This document shows, piece after piece, positions 55,000-64,000 of a stretch of 64,000 nt of DNA. Source of the stretch: Diphasiastrum complanatum (Eukaryota; Streptophyta; Lycopodiopsida; Lycopodiales; Lycopodiaceae); NCBI GenBank assembly GCA_029204225.1, contig CM055101.1, positions 44,824,180 to 44,888,179 of the forward strand, in the 5' to 3' direction. The notes under the pieces are model-generated. The model was given only the letters and a program-made list of their open reading frames with translations. It was not told where the DNA came from and ran no database searches. The translations under genes and the position numbers were made by a program. How positions within the stretch are numbered: position 1 is the first letter of the stretch; each line of letters begins with the position of its first letter.

Positions 55000-55725
55000 G
55001 AATATGTAGCTCAGATTTTTCCTTATTAAGACGAGAGGAAGAGCAATAGAAAAACTCAGAAAAAATCTGAAGAAGTTGTAGAACATGAGACTCAGAAAGG
55101 AGAGAGAACAAAGTAACATCCTCAGCAAACAACTAATGAGAGAGAGGGCCTAAAGGGGATTGAACGGGTAGAACGGATCAAGGCAGCATGTTAAAAAGCA
55201 CGGGAAAGTGGCTCAGTCGCAATGGCGAAGAGAAGGGGGGAAAGGGGACAGCCTTGACGAATACCACACTTAGGAAAGAAAGTAGAAGAGCGGCATCCAT
55301 TGAAGACAATGGTCGATGAAGCAGAAGAATAAAGAGCGTGCACAAAAGCAGAGAAAGAGGGAGGCAAGCCCAAGCCCTTGCAGCTAGCAATGATAAAGTC
55401 CCAACCAATGTGGTCGAATGCTTTATCGAGGTCAAGTCTAAGAATCAGTGAGGGGGTATTGGAGCCAAGCAAGGAGTTAGCAAAGGACCAGACATTTAGG
55501 AAGGAGTCCATAATATTGTGGGCCTTGACAAAACCAAATTGCTTCGGCAACAAAAGAGAGGGTAAAAGAGGAGCAAGGCGAAGGGTCATGGCCTTAGCAA
55601 TGATCTTGTAAGAGGTATTGAGCATAGTAAGGGGACGGAAGTCCGACAAGGAGAGGGGGGAGGGCTTTTTAGGAAAGAGCTTAATCAAGCCCTCAGAAAC
55701 AGCAGGAGGAAGGGATCCAGAAAGG
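55000..55725 (-). pseudogene. LINE reverse transcriptase
   Basis: The minus-strand frame from 55688 reads MIKLFPKKPSPLSLSDFRPL, TMLNTSYKIIAKAMTLRLAP, LILRLDLDKAFDHIGWDFII (first catalytic aspartate in L-D-K-A-F-D) and KCGIRQGCPLSPLLFAIATE. After a shift near 55190 the box expected to be F-A-D-D reads LFAEDVTLF (about 55106-55132), with glutamate at the first aspartate (codon at plus 55121-55123). That aspartate coordinates the catalytic metal, so the enzyme is probably dead even if restored in frame. It belongs to the polymerase that copies LINE RNA at a nicked target. Confidence 0.82.
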
Positions 55726-55727
55726 GC

Positions 55728-57146
55728 CTATTGGGCAAGGTTCAACAGGTGAGGTCCCAGCTGTGACCAAAAGGAGAGAAAGAACTGAGGGATAATTCCA
55801 TCTGGGTCGGGGGTCTTATCAAGCGGGAGTGAGAGAAGGACCAGATGAAGTTCTTGCAAAGAAAAGGGGGCATCCAGGATGGCAGAAGAATCAAAAGAGA
55901 GAGTCGGATCAGCGGCGCAAAATGCAATCATTCGAAGATGATCAGGCAAGGAAGGAGAAGAGAGGGATTGAAAGGAAGAGAGCAAGGCCCTAAGCATAGA
56001 AGGAGAGTCATTAAGAAGTGAGCCATCATGATGAAGGAAGTGTACAAAGGAAGCACAACGGAAACGACGAAGAGTGCAGAAGAAGAAGGAAGTAGGGAGG
56101 TCACCGTGCTTGAGCCAACGAAGTTTAGAGCAAAGCATGAGGCCAGCAGAAACATGAGCATCAATGCGGCGAAGGATATCCTGGCAGTGGAGCTGAAAAG
56201 AGGTGAAAAGCAGCGAATTGTGAGCTAGGGCATGAGAAGAAGCAATACGAACCAGGAGAGTGGAAGCCAGCAATTTAGCCCCGTCCAAAGAGCGACGCTT
56301 AACCTTGCCTTGCTCATGAAGAAAGGCAACACAGTCACGAATTTTGAGGTGAGGAGGAGCAGGAGAGTCCAAAAGTTGGGTCAGAGAGGAAGCGACAGAG
56401 TTGGAAGCGAGGAGAGACGAGTTCATTACGTAAGGAGAAAAAAAAAGAACAGAAAGCAAAGGGTGAAAATGACACTTAAGCAGGATAGGGCTGTGATCAT
56501 AAAGGGAAGTAAAGTTATGTGTCTCAACAAAAAGGAGCCGGAGCCAAGAGGCAGAAGAGGAAACATAAAAACGATCAAGTCGTGCCGATACAAAAGGACC
56601 AGATCTGCAATTAGTCCAAGTGTGATGCGGGAAATCGCGAAGGCAGTGGTTAGCATCCAGAAGAGAATGAGCATATTGAAAACCAAACCAGGCAAGAGAC
56701 TCAGAAGCAGAAATGGAACGAGGGCCATCAGAAGGGTCAGTGTACATATTGAAATCCCCAAGCGCTATGAGACAGTCATCTTGGATAGAAGGGAGGTTAG
56801 ACCAAAAGTCAGTGCGGAGCAAAGGGGAGGTGGGCACATAGAGATTAAGGATAGAAAAGGCAAACCCATGCTTGCTGACCTGGAGAAGAGTCCACCGTCC
56901 AGCTGGATGAAAGAAACTATAGAACAACTGCCAGTCGCGAGAGACAAGGGTAAGGACCCCACCACGCATCCCTTGCACCAGAGACACCACATAATGGGAA
57001 GAGGCTGCAAATTTCTTGATCAAGCAATGCTGATTGAACTCTCGCAACTTAGTCTCTTGCAGACCAATGATAACATTGCGGCGGGAACAAGATGCAATAA
57101 CCCCAGCCAAACAAGAACGTATGAGCAGATCATTAAGGCCCCTCAC
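55728..57146 (-). CDS. LINE endonuclease domain (ORF2 N-terminal part)
   Basis: A 472-codon open minus-strand frame starts in MRGLNDLLIRSCLAGVIASC. It holds the exonuclease-endonuclease-phosphatase blocks: RNVIIGLQETKLREFNQ (catalytic glutamate), LIALGDFNMYTDPSDGPRS (G-D-F-N), FHHTWTNCRSGPF-type text (FPHHTWTNCR) and LYDHSPILLKCHF (D-H). It then runs through the linker toward reverse transcriptase and ends at a stop (plus 55728), about 40 bases before the reverse transcriptase frame. The true start of ORF2 is upstream, since a stop separates it from RMNIYS. The domain would nick target DNA to prime reverse transcription. Confidence 0.8.
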   Translation of the reverse strand: MRGLNDLLIRSCLAGVIASCSRRNVIIGLQETKLREFNQHCLIKKFAASSHYVVSLVQGMRGGVLTLVSRDWQLFYSFFHPAGRWTLLQVSKHGFAFSILNLYVPTSPLLRTDFWSNLPSIQDDCLIALGDFNMYTDPSDGPRSISASESLAWFGFQYAHSLLDANHCLRDFPHHTWTNCRSGPFVSARLDRFYVSSSASWLRLLFVETHNFTSLYDHSPILLKCHFHPLLSVLFFSPYVMNSSLLASNSVASSLTQLLDSPAPPHLKIRDCVAFLHEQGKVKRRSLDGAKLLASTLLVRIASSHALAHNSLLFTSFQLHCQDILRRIDAHVSAGLMLCSKLRWLKHGDLPTSFFFCTLRRFRCASFVHFLHHDGSLLNDSPSMLRALLSSFQSLSSPSLPDHLRMIAFCAADPTLSFDSSAILDAPFSLQELHLVLLSLPLDKTPDPDGIIPQFFLSFWSQLGPHLLNLAQ

Positions 57147-57149
57147 ATT

Positions 57150-57597
57150 CTAGGAGTAAATATTCATGCGTCCAAGGGTAGAGAGGCAACCCCAACAGAG
57201 AGAGAGGATGCTTGAGGAGCAGTTGCATCAACAATTGGGGATGAAAGGAGCTTGGCACGCATGTCCCGCTTCATATTAGTAAGCCTAGGGGAAGATTGAG
57301 GATGAGAATTCCCAAAAACACGTCACTTCTTGGAGATCTTGGCCGAAATAGCTGACAGCATGGCAGTAGAAGGCACCGATTCACGGGGCCCTTGACGGCG
57401 GGGGGCAGAATGCCATCAATGGAAATGTCATCCGAGGTTGGAGGAAGAGTCGCTATATCCCGTTGTAGCAGGGCCTGTCCAAAAGTATTTGAAAGGGTTG
57501 AGAAAAGCTCTTCCGAAGGATAATCCGCCCAAAGCCGGGGTAAAGTAGGGACAAAAGGGCCCGGCAAAGTTGGCAAAGGCAATGAGAAGGAAGACAA
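57150..57597 (-). pseudogene. Possible LINE ORF1/5' remnant
   Basis: The minus-strand frame MSSFSLPLPTLPGPFVPTLP continues DYPSEELFSTLSNTFGQALL and TLPPTSDDISIDGILPP, proline- and serine-rich, with no RNA-recognition motif visible. It lies in the right place and on the right strand for the end of ORF1 or the 5' part of the element. Only position and composition support the assignment. Confidence 0.4.
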
Positions 57598-57639
57598 CTG
57601 GTTGGCATTGATATAGTACTACCATACATAGAATTGACT

Positions 57640-59474
57640 AATCACTCGCATGTGTGCACATGAACATGCACATGCACATGTATTCCAGAGTAAGTTTTTT
57701 TTTCCTTGGCTTTCACTATTTCTATCCATTCTAGTCGATTTTATAAGTTTTAGCCTATTGCCATTACTTTTTGTTTTTGTTCTTTTTGGCTTGATTGACT
57801 TGATTGATTGCTTGAAGCTACTAAAAATTGCAAATGAAAAGCGAGAAAAATATATTATCTGCTTTCACAAGTGCGTACACAAGCAATCTCAAATACTAGC
57901 ATGAGAGCGTTTGAACATACTAGCCAACATGTGTTTGGAATACTCGTCGGAAGGGGGTGTTCAAATACTTGCAAGATGATATTTACTCATGCTTTGCAAT
58001 TGTAAGCAAGAAATGAATTTGATAGTTGTTGAAACAACAATTGGCCAATCTGAATTATGTTTCATGTTTTGTTAAATGATAGTGCACTAATCTATGTACT
58101 TGTATTTAAAGAGTGCAATAGTGGGTGTTGACTAAACACTATTAAGTGAGAATTATTGAACAACATTCAGTGGTTGAATGAGTAGACCATTAAAATATAT
58201 GGGAAAATGTGTTGATCTAGTTATCCATACTCAAACAATCACTAAGACATTATTTAAAACAAATTTGTACTCTAAGCTTGAGTGTAGTAAATCAATGATG
58301 TATGTGGGAATTGTCCACTTATCTAACACATCACTCTTAGAGTATCAACAAATAGATCTTGATTGAAATTTTGAGCTTGAAAAATTGGATCACCGATATT
58401 GGATCATTGATATTTGTGAGAACTAGTATTCATTCTCAAAATATCATCAAAGCAACTTTATCATAATCATCTGCTATTGTTTTAGTTGCATAGTGTCATA
58501 AAGTGGCATGCATATCAATTATTAGTATCTAGTATAAGCACTAGGATGATTGTTTCTATATCAGATTCTTAGATAAGCTACTGTATGCCAAGTTTGGAGC
58601 ACTAGTTGATATGGTGTTTATTTGCACTCTGCCAACCATCTGCTTTTTATTTATTTCTAGGTTTTTCAATCAAAGTTCTATGTCACCCTAATTATCAATC
58701 TATCAAAAGTCTCCTATGATTGGGAAACCATGCAACTGATCCTTGATTTAGAGTCCTCGTAAAACAATTATTTTGAGGAGATTGGTCCTAAGTTTGTGCA
58801 TTGAACATAAATCCAATATAGGATTCGTCATCTATGTATTGTAGCTTGCTCTGGACGTATCAATAAGAGGAATTAATTCATATGAATATAGGTTGCAAAA
58901 GAATCTAGTTTGCACAATTAGATTAACATTCAGATTTAGCATCCACACTCTTAATAGTCTTGATTTTTTATTCAAAAATCTCATGATTGATTGCTAACAA
59001 CAATTCATGTGAACTGAGTCTAGAACCAAGGTTAACTATTATTGATCAAGAACTTTTTGTTGTCATCATAATGTTTTTTGTCTGAAATTACCATCCATAA
59101 GTCGACAAGTCTATGACCACTTCAGTTTTAGACTTCAAAGAAGATGTTCGAATATCATCCAATGATGGTTCTATATTTTTTGAGAAAATATTGTTTGGCT
59201 ATTTGCTATCATCAAAGTGATGCAACATAACCCATTGGCAGGGCACCTTGTTGTATGATGCATATTAGGGAAGGTTGAGAATATTGAGCATGAAACTGGG
59301 ACCTCTAGTAGCACCGAATGAAGGTTCTTCTACAAAGTAAAAACTTCAAAAAATGAGGAGGCCATCTGTTGTGGAGCTGAAGAATCAAGTTTCATGAAAC
59401 TTCCTTCTTCGTTGTGGGAGCGTCCCACATTGTATATATTTGATAACTTGGAGTCTTTAGACTTCAATTAAACT
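57640..59474. other. No recognisable gene
   Basis: AT-rich. Around 58640-58800 a faint Copia-gag-like text (KFYVTLIINLSKVSYDWETM) can be read, but it is too short and unsupported to call. Confidence 0.35.
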
Positions 59475-59852
59475 TTGTCAATGGTGCATCATTGTTTGAC
59501 AACTCTCACGCTACAACACAAAGTCTGTGTGATTGTTCTCTTTTTGGATCACAACAGGAAAGAAGGTATCAAATCAAGCATCAAAGCAATGCATGATGTA
59601 CGTTGTTCTGTTTTTCAGGGTTACTATGAGCTGGAAACTCCTTTGAAAGAGAACAATATAATTGTTTCGAACTTGCAGCATGTTCTATTTGTTCTCTACA
59701 ATGCTGAGTCCCCAAATGATGTTAGTGAGTGCGTGCAAAGCAAATTCAAACTCTTGAGGTTGTGTTTTGGAGATAGTGGAAAATCGGCAAAACATTTTGT
59801 GTCATGCAATCCATATCACAAAAAAGAAAAGCAAAGCATTGGCGAGGTGTGA
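59475..59852 (+). CDS. Unrecognised 125-codon frame
   Basis: Reads MSMVHHCLTTLTLQHKVCVI, VLFLDHNRKEGIKSSIKAMH, DVRCSVFQGYYELETPLKEN and CVQSKFKLLRLCFGDSGKSA to a stop at 59850. Five cysteines and a mixed amphipathic pattern; no domain, signal peptide or zinc motif could be recognised. Flanking sequence is AT-rich and gene-poor. It may be a chance frame or an exon of a decayed gene; codon use gives no strong lead. Confidence 0.2.
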   Translation: MSMVHHCLTTLTLQHKVCVIVLFLDHNRKEGIKSSIKAMHDVRCSVFQGYYELETPLKENNIIVSNLQHVLFVLYNAESPNDVSECVQSKFKLLRLCFGDSGKSAKHFVSCNPYHKKEKQSIGEV

Positions 59853-59859
59853 GCAACAT

Positions 59860-60777
59860 TAGTCTGTGTGCTTATATAGAATGTCATATTGTGTGGCAGA
59901 GCTCATGAACAGCATCGGTCGGACTATAGTGACTATCGATATTCCAAAAGATATAGATATGACTTAGTCCTTTCTAGCGCATGAAGACCATTTGGAATCA
60001 CCTTCAGATATAGATTCATGTGAAGACTCAAGTTTTGGGTCTGAGGAGTCTGATGAGGGTGATATGGATATAAATGTAGAGACGTTATGGTTTGTATTGG
60101 TGGTTATGTCTAAACCATGAAGGCAAGTAAGTACTTAATACCTCAAGCGGTAGGGGCTGTTACGCTAAGTTTGACAATATAACAAAGGAATACGGTTTGA
60201 AGTAAAGATTTGTTATTAATGTGTCATTTCTTGATGAATGTTATATACTTTTTAATTGATTTGAAAAGGTTTTTGACATATGATATGTATATGAGAAGTT
60301 TTATAATATTTTGTGTATGCATGAGTTTTATTGTACACAATAGTGTCATACCCAATTGAAACGTGGTTCACATACTGTTAAATTATCGAACTTTTGTAAA
60401 TAAACAATGCCTTGAAATTCTCAAGTCCATTTTTTAAAATGGATTTTGCCAAAGTCTTGATACAATGTTTTGCATAAACACATTTACACAGCCAAACAAG
60501 TCATTTATGTTGCTCACAAGTATTTATGAAAGTCCCGTGAGGTTTAAAATTTGGAATATCTTCTAGACCATTTTTGGGTTGAATCGGATAGAAATTTTTT
60601 AATCATATCTAAGCTGGATGTATAAGCAACTCTACCTTCACATCAAACTAATAGATTTAAATTTTAACCGATCAAAAGGGGTCAAATTCATGATGATTTG
60701 ATCCAGCCTTAGTACTGTACGGACAAAGGTGCTCAGACACATGTGAGATCACCAAAATTTGAATGGTTGGTGTTTCT
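59860..60777. other. No recognisable gene
   Basis: AT-rich spacer. CACATGTGAG at 60738-60747 is a weak relative of the palindrome found in element J. Confidence 0.35.
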
Positions 60778-61660
60778 TGACAAAAATCCAAAAAGTTCAC
60801 GTGTGTGGGAATTACCATAAATGTGTGAATCATCTTTACTAAGTTTTGTGTTAGCACATAGAACAATTGTAGAGTGAAAATCACAATCTATCACTAGATT
60901 CTATGGCTAGATCAAAATCTAGAATGCTAATAGCCAAACTATTGCTTTCACATGTGTGGGGAAAGTACAAATAAATTCAAGTATGAGAGAAAGCAATCTA
61001 CTTGGGTTATAGAGAGAATGGCAATTCAAGCTTAAAATTACAAGATCCAAATTGACAATAACATAGCCTCAATTCTTGATTCATCATCTAAATTAGTGAG
61101 GGATCCCACTTACATATATAGGACAGGTACTAGCTCAAGGTAGCACAAGCCTCAAATGCCATTTGTCTACTTCTAAGCATAGTAACTACCAAAATATTGA
61201 CACCTACAAGTTTGCATGTAGAGATATGCACCTACTTCTACCAACTTTCTACATGTTGGCACTCTCCCTACCCTTCTTTAAGAGCTTATAACTCTAGATA
61301 GGCTCATCAATTTGATTTGAAACCAATTGCAATGGAAACTAGGCTTTCCTAGCTTTCCAACAAGTTATATAGTCAATATATTTGGATCTAGCAACAAAGA
61401 GAACAAAAGGATTAAAGTGTACTAATTTTCACACGCGTGAAATTCCAAAATTCTGTACAATCACTGTTTAGACCTGAAAACTTCAATTCTTAACTCTTTG
61501 ATCCACAAACTTCTCAAGATTTGATAGAAAAATGTGGCAAACTGTTTTCTAGCTTGAATAGAATCAGAATTTCTCATACAATAGATGATTATAGCATTCA
61601 AAACTTAGTTTAGCTCTGATACCATGACAAAAATCCAGAAAGTTCACACGTGTGAGAATT
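60778..61660 (-). mobile_element. Copia element J: LTR, leader and partial second LTR
   Basis: On the minus strand a 3' LTR (61261-60778, TGCCAACATG to TTTTTGTCA) is preceded by a purine tract (AGAAGGGTAGGGAGAG, plus 61262-61277). Right of that is about 340 bp of leader ending in a perfect primer site (TGGTATCAGAGC, plus 61613-61624). Then comes the end of a second LTR (TGACAAAAATCC at 61625 on plus, matching 60778). All coding sequence is deleted. The leader shares a block with element B's leader around 15097. LTR TATA: TATATATG on the minus strand near 61117. Confidence 0.75.
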
Positions 61661-62103
61661 CAGTAAAAACAAAAAGAGTTTAGTTCATCGAGCTGAATAC
61701 AGCCATTAACATTTATGTCATCATTACTCTATCTATTATTACTATTATTTTTCTTTCAATCACTCCTCTAATTTTCTTCTCATTTTTAAAACGTTATAAC
61801 TTCTTTATTTGAGTTCGAATTCGAATGCTATAAAAAGCAAAATTGATCACGGTGGCAAGTTGAACATAACTATTACTTCATTTCAGTTTGTTGCACATTC
61901 CATTCACAACCACTTCATTCTTCAAGGACTCGTAAATTTAAGTGGGTGGAGAAAAGCATTTTATGGTCTGTAAAATTCCATTTTGAATGGATTTCATCAT
62001 ATGTTTTCATTAGTCATTATTGATGGATTACTGGTATAGTAAAAACGTTCAAATTCCATCAAATAGCAAAATACAATTTGAAATTGTATGTTTTAGCCCC
62101 GGA
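61661..62103. other. No recognisable gene; possible Gypsy leader
   Basis: AT-rich, ends just before a Gypsy gag-like frame; no primer site identified. Confidence 0.35.
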
Positions 62104-62346
62104 CAGCCAAGTTAAATCGGTCTTGAAGATTGGTTGACTAAATTGGAGATTTACTTTCGTCATCACCATCATTCCGAAGAGGATAAAATTCACTTTGCCT
62201 CATTGTGTTTTCATAAACAAGTTCGAGCATGGTGGGACACTCAAACATATCCAATCACTAACCTTTGGAGTGAATTCAAAACTGCATGTGTTGACAGTGT
62301 TACAAAATTTTATAGACAATCATTTTTTGTCTCTTACCCATACTAA
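62104..62346 (+). pseudogene. Gypsy-type gag capsid fragment, first copy
   Basis: Reads WLTKLEIYFRHHHHSEEDKI, HFASLCFHKQVRAWWDTQ and LWSEFKTACVDSVTKFYRQS. The pattern W-L-x-x-(6-8)-F-x(8-10)-K..A...L...A..WW is the retrotransposon gag capsid domain of Ty3/Gypsy elements. The open part begins with ATG at 62134 but the domain text starts upstream. It stops at 62344-62346. It is followed, in another frame, by a second gag-like domain. Confidence 0.6.
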
Positions 62347-62348
62347 AT

Positions 62349-62975
62349 TTGTACAACAACTCAATAAGCAATGTGGAGTTGGTTCCAAAGACAAAACTTG
62401 ATTATAAGACATGTTTGAACTTCTATGTGGAATGTCTTCAAATCCCTATCACATTTGTTTCTAATTACTTGTATAGAACAAATTTAACAAAGATACGTGA
62501 TATAATAAATCGTGCACTTGCTATGACGCACTTATCTACAAACCAAGCTAATAACGAATGGTGGAAAGTCACTACTCAACGAAGCCAAACTTTTATTAAT
62601 CAACAACTGTCCAAATACGTCAGTCCTTCATTTGATGGAAGCATTCATTCCATTAATGTGGATAATTGGTTAGAAGAATTGAAATGTACCTTATACTATT
62701 GTGGGAGAATTTGTGACATTTATATGGTTCTCTTTGCTTTATTGGGTTTCCAAGGACGTGTTCAATCTTGGTGTAACATTGTTCAGGACTTTCTTATCGT
62801 GAATTGGAATACTTTTGAAGCAATTTGTAGACAAGTTTTCAATCAATCTGATTTCATCCCATGGTATTCTTTGAATCAAATATCTTTAGTTGTGGAGTAC
62901 AATCAAAAATTCCAGCAAATGGTTCCAATAAAGTCCTATTCAGGATTCGGATCAAGTTGCAACAATAGATGGTGA
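62349..62975 (+). pseudogene. Gypsy-type gag capsid fragment, second copy
   Basis: A 208-codon frame opens with PKTKLDYKTCLNFYVECLQI and RDIINRALAMTHLSTNQANN. It then has a second capsid-like pattern: YVSPSFDGSIHSINVDNWLE, ELKCTLYYCGRICDIYMVLF, ALLGFQGRVQSWCNIVQDFL and NWNTFEAICRQVFNQSD. The F-D-G-x(6)-V-D-N-W-L start and the A-L-x-G-x-x-x-x-W block mirror Ty3 gag, although the second W is lost. Two capsid-like units in a row is unusual. Frameshifts around 62340 and the lack of a zinc knuckle show decay or misjoining. Confidence 0.5.
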
Positions 62976-63189
62976 AAATCAGAATTCAGAAGAAACTCAT
63001 ATCAAGAAGCATTCATAGATAGCAAAAGTCCTAACTGAAACAAAGAGGATCATCGTTCATTTGAGGATGCAGAATTTGATCAAGGAAATGACATTGCCAA
63101 AGTAAATCAGTGCATGATCAGATTGTATCCCGAATAATGATTGGGAATATTTTTTCAATCAACCATCACTCTATAGATGTGACATCAGT

Positions 63190-63754
63190 TTGTATCAATT
63201 GCTCTGGAGAGGTTTGTATTGCTCAGTAGATTCTAACACGATCAATCTTCTATTGAGTAACGTCAACAATGATTTTCTATGGTGGGAGAACCAAAAAGGT
63301 GAAATTGTTATTTTCACGGTTCAACCTTGGAATACAAAACGTTCTCTTGAATCAAGCATATTCATGGCCAGTTTCCAAATCCCTGAAAGTAAATGTTATT
63401 TAAAGTTCAAAAATGCAAAATCAGAATTGAACTCTAATGGGAATATCCAAGTAACACTTTTCAATAAAGTTGATTTGTGTTGGCCAAATTTGAAAAAAAA
63501 AAATGTCCAGATTTAAAGAATTATACTTCGGCCAACAATATGTTCAAAGACATGTCTCATCATACAACAGAGCGTCATTCTTAATGTCGACTACCTTGCA
63601 TGGAGCATTTATATATGAACAACAATTCATGACTATCATTGCTCATGGAAGAATTGTAATTTTTTTCTTCAAATTGGTCAAACAACATGGATTGCCAACT
63701 ACAACAGAAGAGCCAGATGCAAGACAAAAACAAGAATCCAAGGGAATTGAATAA
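63190..63754 (+). pseudogene. Unrecognised frames downstream of the gag-like region
   Basis: Two overlapping frames. The first (63190-63516) reads MYQLLWRGLYCSVDSNTINL, FLWWENQKGEIVIFTVQPWN and SSIFMASFQIPESKCYLKFK. The second (63503-63754) reads MSRFKELYFGQQYVQRHVSS, SFLMSTTLHGAFIYEQQFMT and EEPDARQKQESKGIE. They may continue the same decayed element. No protease or reverse transcriptase motif is visible. 63755-64000 holds nothing recognisable. Confidence 0.25.
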
Positions 63755-64000
63755 GCATTAGAGTTGGTATGATGTCGAGGAAGTAGACAAAAGAGGATAT
63801 TGCGGTGATACTCTTTGTCCATTCCATCCAAATTGGTTGCCAAAAAGCAATATGATGCTTCATCAACCTCTTCTTCGACCATCATTTTTTCTTCATGGGA
63901 ACATGGATTATAGCCTGAAGCTAACAAATGGATTCAATTCAACAACTTTGGATAATATGAGAGTTCCAACCAAATGAACTTGAATGAAACCTGCTTCGTT

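Larger units (their letters stand above)
53393..57630 (-). mobile_element. L1-like LINE, nearly full length
   Basis: On the minus strand: a short ORF1-like remnant (57597-57271), an apurinic endonuclease domain, a reverse transcriptase and a C-terminal zf-RVT zinc-binding region. A 3' tail then ends TTTGCAAAAAAAAATAAAAT (plus 53381-53399). GC content is higher than in surrounding DNA. Several stops and frameshifts interrupt ORF2, and the catalytic motif reads FAED. A clear target duplication could not be identified. A second, truncated copy with the same 3' end lies at 45835-46815. Confidence 0.85.

Noticed and set aside
56232..57215. A 327-codon plus-strand frame
   Set aside because: It is the antisense shadow of the LINE endonuclease region; composition is extremely basic and no motif is present.
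57650..57904. An 84-codon frame with a hydrophobic middle
   Set aside because: Low-complexity TTTT-rich codons give the hydrophobic run; no supporting context.

Overview
This window is AT-rich nuclear DNA from a land plant. Most of it is layered, decayed retrotransposon sequence. One host gene looks intact: a class A heat shock transcription factor at 48382-50038 on the + strand, with the usual plant HSF intron after the QLNTY motif. The plant lineage cannot be fixed from this sequence. The Copia proteins, the tRNA-iMet-type primer sites (TGGTATCAGAGC) and the L1-like LINE with a zf-RVT domain are all typical of land plants.

Left third (1-33 kb). Two opposed Copia pol remnants (1-1780) abut a minus-strand Ty3/Gypsy element. 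That Gypsy element is split into 1810-2830 and 6840-7524 by Copia element A (2888-6830, + strand, near-matching target duplication). After an LTR-like stretch with two primer-site-like words (7834-8356) comes a minus-strand Copia element C. Copia element B (10594-15901) is inserted exactly inside the (CT/AG)n tract of C's 3' LTR. Further right are an LTR plus gag of another Copia (I, about 19.5-21.25 kb), an unrecognised ORF (21.7-22.3 kb), a Copia gag-protease remnant (G, 23155-25500) and a minus-strand Gypsy pol remnant (27450-28979). A strongly acidic reading frame (30.2-31.07 kb) follows.

Middle (32.8-46.8 kb). After a Gypsy integrase scrap and two unassigned exon-like frames there is a clear three-level nest. 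Element D (34960-40351, target duplication TAGCA) sits in the 5' LTR of element E (34718-45185, duplication GACAT). E sits at the LTR/primer-site junction of an older element F, of which a primer site, a leader and two identical 56-bp LTR ends remain. My hand counts of LTR divergence (E about 4%, D about 3%) agree with this order. D has lost its reverse transcriptase and carries about 0.9 kb of unrelated, largely open reading frame in its place. A 5'-truncated LINE copy follows E/F.

Right third (46.8-64 kb). This holds the HSF gene with its presumed upstream region, an AT-rich spacer with a threefold tandem repeat, a nearly full-length minus-strand LINE (53393-57630), more gene-poor DNA, an LTR-leader remnant of a Copia element (J, 60778-61660) and Gypsy gag-like frames (62.1-63.0 kb).

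The most striking unexplained signal is a recurring palindrome, TTTCACACGTGTGAAA or close variants (a G-box flanked by CGTGTG on both strands). It lies in the LTRs or leaders of at least five Copia elements and looks like a shared cis-regulatory module. No CRISPR array, tRNA, rRNA or operon structure was seen.
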